Below are positions 6,595 through 12,166 of a stretch of DNA of 12,166 bases, piece by piece. Origin of the DNA: Paramuribaculum sp. (GTDB lineage Bacteria > Bacteroidota > Bacteroidia > Bacteroidales > Muribaculaceae); assembly GCA_009775605.1 (NCBI GenBank), contig VSPV01000073.1, positions 1 to 12,166 on the forward strand, written 5' to 3'. The translations under genes were made by a program, and so were the position numbers. How positions within the stretch are numbered: position 1 is the first letter of the stretch; each line of letters begins with the position of its first letter. Below the pieces are notes generated by a model, which saw only the letters and a list, made by a program, of their open reading frames with translations, made no database searches and had not been told where the DNA came from.

Positions 6595-6655
6595 CGACTG
6601 AATCTTCTACCTTTCTTTCCACCTTCTTTTCCCACAATGGATAAGATTTCAGTCG
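6595..6655 (+). other. Long-loop inverted repeat after the lipoprotein gene
   Basis: Bases 6595-6606 pair with 6643-6655 over 12 bp with a single bulged T, closing a 36-nt pyrimidine-rich loop. It begins 9 nt after the lipoprotein stop. There is no T run on the plus side, so it is not a standard intrinsic terminator. It may protect the mRNA 3' end or be part of the convergent termination zone. Confidence 0.45.
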
Positions 6656-6693
6656 TCCTATTCGGTTAACTTTACTACAGATAAGCGAATATG

Positions 6694-6731
6694 AAAAAGC
6701 GATATGTCAGAAATTGGGTCTGACATATCGC
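6694..6731 (-). terminator. Intrinsic terminator of the SLBB-Wzz transcript
   Basis: A perfect 12-bp stem (6699-6710 with 6720-6731) has a 9-nt loop, and on the minus strand it is followed by five T (6698-6694). It lies 30 nt beyond the stop codon of the Wzz-like gene. Read on plus, the stem has only a distant T-rich stretch, so it mainly serves the minus strand. Confidence 0.85.
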
Positions 6732-6761
6732 AAATCGTTATTTAGGAGCCCTTATGGCCGA

Positions 6762-7883
6762 TTATTTCTTTTCTTCGGGAGCGGTCGGTTTCTTGAACTG
6801 GCTTACGATGTCGCGGCCGAAGAGAATCCAGGCTGAGGCAAGGACGGCAGCGAGGAACACGCAGCCTACAAGTATAAGGGGTTTGGAGGGCTTGGAGGGC
6901 TTGAGAGGTACGGACGACGGCTGCACCACGGTGTAGACCGGCGTTATCTCCTGAACCTTTGCCTTGGCTGCCTGGAGCTGCTGGGCGGTCTGGTTGTAGA
7001 GATTGAAGGCAAGCTGCGCCTCATTCTGAAGCTGCTCCTGCTCAATTCTGGCAGACCGGAGAACTATGCCCTGATTCTTATCCATATAATTGGCATAGCG
7101 CTGCTGTGCCTCCAGATAATCGCGCTTTGCCTCATCATTGAGCTTTTCGGCATAATTGAGGTCCTGACGGGCTTTGTTGGTGCGATAGTCGGTCACATAC
7201 ATCTTCAGTCGCTCAGCCACAGAGTCGGCGAGAAGTGCCGAAACCATAGGATCCTGCATGGTCACGCTCAGTGTGATGACAGAAGTCTTCGTGTCGACAT
7301 CTGCCCCTACGCGCGCGCGCAGAGCCTCCACTATTGCATTCTCATCAGGTGTAAGCCGGAAGGTATCGAGAGGAGCTGCGAGATTCGATTCATCGGAGCT
7401 GAACAATGATTTGATTCCGCCTATGGCTTTGAAAGGAAGTCCCATTACGGCCGACCACCAGGGTGCTGAAGTGTCTTCCTCAAGGAATTTTCTTACCGTA
7501 GTGGTATTTTCACCATCCTTGTCGGTAACCTGTATGTCAAAAAGGCCGACAGTGAATGGAATCGACGCAACGATATCCGGATAAAGCTGAGGATAAACGG
7601 CTTCCGCAGAGCTTCCGCCGGTTGAAATTCCGGCAAACGAAGCCAGAGCTCCCAGACTTCCTCCGGGTGTCTTACCCGAACTTGCCTCAGGCGCGAGTTT
7701 TATAGAAGTGGTATATTCCTTAGGAATGGAGAACGCCACCACCAGACCTACAATTACACCGGCCAGACAGAACTTCAGGATAAGTTTGCGGGAATCCCAC
7801 AGCTTGCGTGCAAGCTCAAGAAGGTCTATCTCCTGCTCTTCTGTTTCAGGGGTGTTGTCCAATTTATCTTTCTCGTCTTTCAT
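6762..7883 (-). CDS. Wzz-type chain-length determinant (polysaccharide co-polymerase)
   Basis: A 373-aa inner-membrane protein of the Wzz family, which sets the chain length of exported polysaccharide and links polymerase to exporter. After an acidic cytoplasmic N-terminus comes the typical EIDLLELARKLWDSRK segment (18-33), transmembrane helix 1 (about 34-53), a large periplasmic part, and a coiled-coil-prone helix rich in Gln, Glu and Lys (about 235-310). A proline-rich VPLKPSKPSKP stretch (325-335) precedes transmembrane helix 2 (336-355), and a short basic tail follows. No tyrosine-kinase domain is fused at the C-terminus, so any kinase must be encoded elsewhere. The start lies 23 nt below the stop of the SLBB export gene and the two genes surely share a transcript. 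Confidence 0.88.
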   Translation of the reverse strand: MKDEKDKLDNTPETEEQEIDLLELARKLWDSRKLILKFCLAGVIVGLVVAFSIPKEYTTSIKLAPEASSGKTPGGSLGALASFAGISTGGSSAEAVYPQLYPDIVASIPFTVGLFDIQVTDKDGENTTTVRKFLEEDTSAPWWSAVMGLPFKAIGGIKSLFSSDESNLAAPLDTFRLTPDENAIVEALRARVGADVDTKTSVITLSVTMQDPMVSALLADSVAERLKMYVTDYRTNKARQDLNYAEKLNDEAKRDYLEAQQRYANYMDKNQGIVLRSARIEQEQLQNEAQLAFNLYNQTAQQLQAAKAKVQEITPVYTVVQPSSVPLKPSKPSKPLILVGCVFLAAVLASAWILFGRDIVSQFKKPTAPEEKK

Positions 7884-7906
7884 CTTCTTTGCTTGGGAGA
7901 TAGGGA

Positions 7907-10321
7907 TTACTTAAGCATATTTGCTACTGCGGCAGCCATAGTGGCAAGCGTACCGCCTGCGGTTGCTACCGAAAGTATAGCGTTCCAGTTGACTGAGCTT
8001 GTGCCCTTCGACGGAACAATTATCTGGCAACCCGGTTCTATCGGCGTGTTGCCCTTGGCCTTGGCCGCGGTACCGTTCATATATACCACGTAGGCATTGC
8101 CTTTCTTGGCGCGCGAGCCGTAGCCGCCTGCCTGCTGAATGTAATATTTAAGATTGGCTCCTTTCTTGTATGCCACAGTGATGGGATACATCACGTCGCC
8201 CTGGATTTTCACGGTGCTCACCATCTGCGGCACGAACAGGGCATCGTTTTCCTGCAGCACGAGGTCTTCGTCGCTACCGGGATTTGCCAGAGCCTTATCC
8301 AGATGGATACCCACGCTGTAGCGGTCGGTAAGCACAAGTTTGCCTATCGACACAGAGTCAGTGTTCTGGCCGCCCTGCATGCTCTGGGCCAGGCGTATGG
8401 TCTCGTCGCGGGCCCTCATCTCATCCTCGGTCATGAGGCGGGTGAGGCTGGCTCCGCGCACATAAGCGGCATCGGTCACACCACCGGCACGGCGAACGAG
8501 GTCAGACAGACGCTCGTTGCGGCGCGCGAGAGTATATGCTCCTTCGAAAACCACCTCTCCGCCCACGGCCACGCGACGCTGCTTCATATATGTGGGGCTC
8601 TTGCGTACGGTTACGATATCGTAGGGCTCAAGTATGAATGTGGCGCTGCCGCCTCCTTTTTCCTCGTAAGCCATGGTGTAAACCTGTGAAGTCTCATTTA
8701 GAGGCTTGAGGGATTCCGGATCGAGAATTCTGCGCGAGACCTCGATTCGGGCTGTTGAGGCACCTTCGGCCAGACCTCCGGCCTGAAGTATGATGTCGTT
8801 TACGGTAGTACGCTTGACGTATGGGAAATTTCCGGGATTGTTCACAAAGCCCTGAATGGAGAAGTCACCCTTGGCGAATATCTCCCTCACACCGGCTATC
8901 TCTATGCTGTCGTTTTTCTCAAGCACCACGTCGGGAGCATTTCCGGCCATAATGGCACCGAGATCCACCGACATCACCTGACGCGTCAGGTCGGGGCCCT
9001 CGCGGAATATGAGCGCGCGGTCAGCGTAAGCGTCCTCTGCCAGGCCGTCGGCCTCACGGATAACATCGCGGAGAGTGGATACTTTCGAACCCAGAGCAAA
9101 CGAGCCGGGACGCATCACCTTTCCTACAACCTGCACGCGGTTGGCAAAACGGTCAAGAATCTTGCCTACGGAGATACTGTCGCCGTTGGCAAGGTTATAG
9201 CGGCCAAAGTCTCCGGCCGACACATTGTGAACCTCGAATTCCTTTCCGTTGCGGCGGGTAAGGGTCACCATGTCGGAATAGGCATCGTCGCCGAAACCGC
9301 CGGCATAGCGTATCACGTCGGCGAGGCTCTCGCCGTTTTTCATCTCATAGTACATTGGACGCTTCACCTCTCCGGCCACATTTACCAGAGTGGAATATGC
9401 CGGAACCACAATCACGTCGCCTTCGCGCAGACTGATTCCCGTGGCGTCCTTGCCTCCGAAGATATAGCTGTAAAGGTCAACCGTACCTATATTCTTGCCG
9501 TTGCGGCGCACCTCTACATTACGCAGCGAGCCGATCGGGGAAACACCGCCGGAATGATATATGGCGTTGAACACATTTGAGAACGGCGACAAGCGGTAGG
9601 TGCCGGGGGTCTTGACCTCGCCGAGCACATTGACCTGGATGGTGCGCACCTGCCCGAGCGTAAGGCTGATGTCGGTTTCCTCCTCCTCTACTCCGGCATA
9701 TTTGTAGGCAAACATACGGCGCAGATGGTTATTTGCCTCCTCGATGGTCATTCCGTTGAGGTAAATAGGCCCGAGCTGGTCAATCACGATGTTGCCTTCC
9801 GGAGATATGGTGGAGCGGAGCCGATCCTCACTGGCGCCCCAGATGTCGATTATCACCTCATCGCCCGGGCCGAGCTGATAATCGGTCGGCGTGGCGAGAT
9901 TCTGGTTCGGCTCGAAAGTAAGTGAGCGTGTGGTGAACACTTCCTGGCCGAAAATCTTTCTGTTTTTCTCGGGAACCGCTATGGAGTCAATCGTGATGGA
10001 CTCAAACATCAGAGAGTCCGGCCGGAGGTCGGCTGTCGACATCTGACGGCGCATGCGGTTGTCTATCCTTGCATCAGTGCCCTGCATCTGCGACTGGGAA
10101 GACTCTTCTGTGTAGTTTTTCTTGATTCTTTCAAGCTGCTGACGGCTGACGCCACGCTGGAGCAATTCAGCTCCGATGGTCTTATCGGGCTTACCTGCAG
10201 CTTTCTGCTGTTTGACATACTGGACCACCTGCTGGTCGGTCATATCGGCATGCGTAGCCTCAGCAAAAGCAAATACAGCTGCCGCTATCAGTATGAATCT
10301 GCCAAAGGATTTCAATTCCAT
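7907..10321 (-). CDS. SLBB-domain polysaccharide export protein (Wza-like)
   Basis: An 804-aa exported protein related to Wza, the outer-membrane channel of capsule and exopolysaccharide systems. A cleavable signal peptide ends near THA (23-25). A helical, Gln/Lys-rich segment (27-70) and a polar linker come next. The Poly_export domain spans about 143-225 and contains YQLGPGDEVIIDIWG. Six SLBB-like repeats follow, roughly 228-307, 312-385, 395-476, 486-573, 583-698 and 703-770, each with a VxGxVxxP-like entry or an AGG turn. A hydrophobic helix lies near the end (about 781-802), where Wza has its membrane-spanning helix. E. coli Wza is 379 aa with fewer SLBB units and is a lipoprotein; here no lipobox cysteine is visible. 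The promoter at 10371-10401 leaves a short 5' UTR, and the Wzz-like gene follows after 23 nt. Confidence 0.92.
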   Translation of the reverse strand: MELKSFGRFILIAAAVFAFAEATHADMTDQQVVQYVKQQKAAGKPDKTIGAELLQRGVSRQQLERIKKNYTEESSQSQMQGTDARIDNRMRRQMSTADLRPDSLMFESITIDSIAVPEKNRKIFGQEVFTTRSLTFEPNQNLATPTDYQLGPGDEVIIDIWGASEDRLRSTISPEGNIVIDQLGPIYLNGMTIEEANNHLRRMFAYKYAGVEEEETDISLTLGQVRTIQVNVLGEVKTPGTYRLSPFSNVFNAIYHSGGVSPIGSLRNVEVRRNGKNIGTVDLYSYIFGGKDATGISLREGDVIVVPAYSTLVNVAGEVKRPMYYEMKNGESLADVIRYAGGFGDDAYSDMVTLTRRNGKEFEVHNVSAGDFGRYNLANGDSISVGKILDRFANRVQVVGKVMRPGSFALGSKVSTLRDVIREADGLAEDAYADRALIFREGPDLTRQVMSVDLGAIMAGNAPDVVLEKNDSIEIAGVREIFAKGDFSIQGFVNNPGNFPYVKRTTVNDIILQAGGLAEGASTARIEVSRRILDPESLKPLNETSQVYTMAYEEKGGGSATFILEPYDIVTVRKSPTYMKQRRVAVGGEVVFEGAYTLARRNERLSDLVRRAGGVTDAAYVRGASLTRLMTEDEMRARDETIRLAQSMQGGQNTDSVSIGKLVLTDRYSVGIHLDKALANPGSDEDLVLQENDALFVPQMVSTVKIQGDVMYPITVAYKKGANLKYYIQQAGGYGSRAKKGNAYVVYMNGTAAKAKGNTPIEPGCQIIVPSKGTSSVNWNAILSVATAGGTLATMAAAVANMLK

Positions 10322-10370
10322 TTGAAAGGATATATAAAGACTGGGGTATTTTTTGAGGTATATTTAAGTG

Positions 10371-10401
10371 CAAAATTACGAATAAAAACGTAGCTTACAA
10401 A
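10371..10401 (-). promoter_or_regulatory. Bacteroidota-type promoter for the SLBB-Wzz operon
   Basis: On the minus strand TTTG (10401-10398) and TAATTTTG (10378-10371) are separated by 19 nt, an exact match to TTTG, about 19-21 nt, TAnnTTTG. Transcription would begin near 10365, about 44 nt above the start codon at 10321. Confidence 0.75.
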
Positions 10402-10434
10402 TCGTTCAGCTACAATAAAGGCGACAAGTAACGG

Positions 10435-10466
10435 CTTTTATGATATTATAACAGGAATCATAAAAG
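10435..10466. repeat. Perfect 10-bp inverted repeat across the TSCPD stop codon
   Basis: CTTTTATGAT (10435-10444) and ATCATAAAAG (10457-10466) are perfect inverted copies around a 12-nt AT-rich loop. The right arm contains the TGA stop codon of the TSCPD gene. There is no following T run on the minus strand, so it is a poor terminator. It lies 34 nt upstream of the operon promoter TTTG box, where an operator could also sit. Confidence 0.5.
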
Positions 10467-10700
10467 TTCGCGTAAAGCCTTTGCCAGCTGGTCGGGGCAT
10501 GAAGTGGGTTTGTTTCCGCACTTTATTCCTTCGAGGCGCTCTATCACTTCGGCAGCTTTCAAGCCCCGTGCCATAGCTGCAATCCCCTGGAGATTGCCGT
10601 TGCAGCCACCGGTGAAACGTATGTCGGCGATACGGTCGCCGTCCATCTCAATGTCGATCAATCGCGAGCAAGTGCCCTGTGGAGTATACTGGTATTTCAT
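10458..10700 (-). CDS. TSCPD domain protein (TIGR03905-like)
   Basis: An 80-aa protein with the diagnostic TSCPD motif at residues 66-70 and the characteristic FTGGCNGNLQGI segment at 29-40. Length and layout match the small stand-alone TSCPD proteins (TIGR03905 group), which resemble the domain found at the end of some vitamin B12-dependent ribonucleotide reductases. Four cysteines (11, 33, 61, 68) are spaced in a way that could bind metal; that is inference. Function is unknown. No signal peptide or membrane segment is present, so it is cytosolic. It lies 32 nt downstream of gpmA on the same strand with no clear promoter in the gap, so joint transcription is likely. An inverted repeat covers its stop codon. 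Confidence 0.9.
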   Translation of the reverse strand: MKYQYTPQGTCSRLIDIEMDGDRIADIRFTGGCNGNLQGIAAMARGLKAAEVIERLEGIKCGNKPTSCPDQLAKALRELL

Positions 10701-10732
10701 CTCTTATGGTTTTTCCCGCGAATTTAACACTT

Positions 10733-11422
10733 TTACTTGAGATAGTAGCTGTCCGTCACATGAATCTTCTCGTCAACCTCAAACACCCACGGACTCCCGG
10801 TAGGAATCTCAAGGTCCACAACCTCCGTAGCCGTCAGATGCAGCAGTATCATGGCGAGTCCTCGCAGACTGTTGCCGTGGGCCACCACCATCACCGCATC
10901 ACAGCGGCGGAGCTCAGGCAGTATGCGCTCTTCCCAGCAGCAGCGCACACGCGCTATCGTGTCCTGAAGCGACTCCGCCACGGGGAGTTCATCGTAGGAA
11001 AGCTGCGCATAGCGTGGGTCATGTCCGGGAAACCTCGGGTCGTCGCGACTGAGAAGCGGTGGCAACGCATCGAAACTCCTGCGCCATTCATGCACCGTCT
11101 CGAATCCGAATTTTTCTGCTGTCGCAGTCTTGTTGAGACCTTGCAGAGCGCCGTAATGGCGTTCATTAAGGTGCCAGTCCTTAAATACGGGCACCCAGTC
11201 GAGCTCCATCTCCCCGGCAGCGATCTGAAGGGTATGGATGGCGCGCCGGAGCACGGATGTGAACATATAGCCCGGTTTTATTCCGGAATCCTTTAAAAGT
11301 CTACCGGCCCGGCGTGCTTCCTCGCGGCCCTTATCGGTGAGTTCCACATCCGTCCATCCGGTAAAGCGGTTCTCCAGATTCCACTGGCTCTCACCATGGC
11401 GAAGCAGTATGATTTTTTTCAT
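10733..11422 (-). CDS. gpmA: 2,3-bisphosphoglycerate-dependent phosphoglycerate mutase
   Basis: A 229-aa cytosolic enzyme that interconverts 3-phosphoglycerate and 2-phosphoglycerate in glycolysis and gluconeogenesis. The histidine phosphatase fold is clear: LRHGESQWN near the start with the phospho-accepting His9, RFTGW (19-23), SVLRRAIHT with Arg60, LNERHYG with the acid-base Glu87, and VAHGNSLRG with His182. These correspond to His11, Arg62, Glu89 and His184 of the E. coli enzyme. The protein ends at DSYYLK, about 20 residues before the end of E. coli GpmA (about 250 aa), so the flexible tail that closes over the active site in that enzyme is short or missing. The start ATG is the natural family start. 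The TSCPD gene follows after 32 nt, and a 16-bp hairpin lies upstream. Confidence 0.95.
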   Translation of the reverse strand: MKKIILLRHGESQWNLENRFTGWTDVELTDKGREEARRAGRLLKDSGIKPGYMFTSVLRRAIHTLQIAAGEMELDWVPVFKDWHLNERHYGALQGLNKTATAEKFGFETVHEWRRSFDALPPLLSRDDPRFPGHDPRYAQLSYDELPVAESLQDTIARVRCCWEERILPELRRCDAVMVVAHGNSLRGLAMILLHLTATEVVDLEIPTGSPWVFEVDEKIHVTDSYYLK

Positions 11423-11454
11423 TTCTCAGATATTGACAGAATACAACTACACAA

Positions 11455-11494
11455 CGCTGCCCGGCGCAGCATTGTTTGCTGTGGCCGGGCAGCG
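11455..11494 (-). other. Strong GC-rich hairpin between the DUF3332 gene and gpmA
   Basis: Bases 11455-11470 and 11478-11494 form 16 bp with one bulged G and one G-T pair around a 7-nt loop. It lies 32 nt after the DUF3332 stop codon and 32 nt before the gpmA start. On neither strand is it followed by a clear T run. It could be an unusual terminator for the upstream gene, an mRNA-stabilising hairpin, or part of the gpmA leader. Confidence 0.6.
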
Positions 11495-11526
11495 GAATTA
11501 ATGGTTTCAAATGGTTTTATCTTTTA

Positions 11527-12072
11527 TCAGCGAGCAGCCATAAGAGCGCCTGAAGCTATGTCGCGATATGCCATTACACCTGCCTGCGAAAGCTCAACAA
11601 CAGTTGTGCCCCCGCCGATTGCCGGAAGCTCCACATGGTTGTCGTCAACGAAAGTCATAAGCTTATAAGTGTTGCCGTCGGCAGTAACGTTCCAGGTCTT
11701 CTCGGATTCCTCGAAGTCGAGACGTACTATCGAACCGTCGTTTTCGCTTGTAATGGTATAGCCTTTACCGTCGCAGTCCACAAGGTAGCGTCCGTCCTTG
11801 CCGTCAATCACGCTGCGGCCCTTGGCCACGGGATTGCTTCCGCTCCAGAATTCAATGGAATTGAGCACGAGAATATCGGCGAGCGCGGAAATCTCATATA
11901 CGGGAAGAATCCAGAAGGCGAAGAACACGAGTTCGTTTACAAATTTATTTCCAACCTGCTGGTTCCAGCTCAGAAGTTTGTTGGTAAGTGAAAAGCTGCC
12001 TATGCAGGAGGTGGAAACCAACGAGAGGGAAAGGGTTGCGGCTACGGCCACGGTAAGATACTTCTTTTTCAT
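11527..12072 (-). CDS. DUF3332 family protein, probable membrane-anchored lipoprotein
   Basis: A 181-aa protein of the DUF3332 family, recognised from the conserved run CIGSFSLTNKLLSWNQQVG (residues 23-41), the following NKFVNELVFF, and NSIEFWSGSNP (71-81). It starts with MKKKY, a hydrophobic signal segment (6-20) and a cysteine at 23 (STSC) that may be lipidated, although the lipobox is loose. A second hydrophobic segment (about 48-70) may cross or lie in the membrane. The C-terminal half is beta-rich and polar. Function is unknown. No clear TTTG/TAnnTTTG promoter is visible in the 94 nt upstream that are within the window. It may be transcribed with gpmA, but the hairpin in between argues for at least partial separation. 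Confidence 0.85.
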   Translation of the reverse strand: MKKKYLTVAVAATLSLSLVSTSCIGSFSLTNKLLSWNQQVGNKFVNELVFFAFWILPVYEISALADILVLNSIEFWSGSNPVAKGRSVIDGKDGRYLVDCDGKGYTITSENDGSIVRLDFEESEKTWNVTADGNTYKLMTFVDDNHVELPAIGGGTTVVELSQAGVMAYRDIASGALMAAR

Positions 12073-12166
12073 CGTTTTGTGTCAATGGGTTAGTGAGTAT
12101 TAAATAGTTAATTGTCAAAGTATGAAACGGCTTAAACTTCCCGGCGGTGCAAATTCGGTTCTCACC
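12073..12166. other. AT-rich upstream region of the DUF3332 gene
   Basis: Ninety-four bases with no open frame of note. I looked for the Bacteroidota promoter pair on the minus strand and found only TTTG-like pieces with wrong spacing (for example at 12116-12119 and 12150-12153, 30 nt apart). The true promoter may lie partly beyond the window edge. Confidence 0.4.

Noticed and set aside
7893..9925. Several open frames on the plus strand within the SLBB gene
   Set aside because: They are antisense shadows of a strongly supported domain protein and show no family features of their own.
12112..12122. Sigma-70-like TTGACA or TAnnTTTG box for the DUF3332 gene
   Set aside because: TTGACA-like bases exist on the minus strand, but no second box lies at a suitable distance in either promoter pattern.

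Overview
The window reads as chromosomal DNA of a Bacteroidota, most likely an intestinal Bacteroidales; Muribaculaceae is my guess from protein flavour. Support comes from three well-spaced promoters of the Bacteroidota type (TTTG, 19-20 nt, TAnnTTTG), from typical Bacteroidales versions of a POT transporter, Wzi-like and SLBB export proteins, DUF3332 and TSCPD proteins, and from GC-rich coding DNA with AT-rich intergenic gaps. There is no IS element, phage gene, CRISPR array, rRNA gene or complete tRNA gene.

Layout. Bases 1-281 hold a possible C-terminal remnant of a plus-strand gene, a compact structured and partly tRNA-like stretch, and a strong intrinsic terminator shared with the convergent POT transporter gene (2026-314, minus). 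The 532-nt gap 2027-2558 carries two divergent promoters. One serves the transporter. The other would give the AAA ATPase gene an unusually long leader of about 320-345 nt, with at least four further hairpins, the last of which encloses the first possible start codon. A plus-strand cluster follows with small gaps: a CbxX/CfxQ-type AAA+ ATPase (2559-4517), a Wzi-like outer-membrane barrel (4545-6128) and a small lipocalin-like lipoprotein (6136-6585). It converges on a minus-strand pair, an 804-aa SLBB export protein (Wza-like, 10321-7907) and a Wzz-type chain-length protein (7883-6762), with a 12-bp terminator hairpin between the two groups. Further right, also on minus, are a DUF3332 protein (12072-11527), phosphoglycerate mutase GpmA (11422-10733) and a TSCPD protein (10700-10458).

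How it fits together. Wza-like, Wzz-like and Wzi-like proteins are respectively the export channel, chain-length regulator and surface-attachment factor of capsule or exopolysaccharide systems, so 4.5-10.4 kb is probably an envelope polysaccharide export and assembly module. No glycosyltransferase, flippase or polymerase lies beside it. The most unusual element is the long structured leader in front of the AAA ATPase; its function is not known to me. The remaining genes (peptide uptake, glycolysis, small conserved proteins) look like ordinary housekeeping neighbours.
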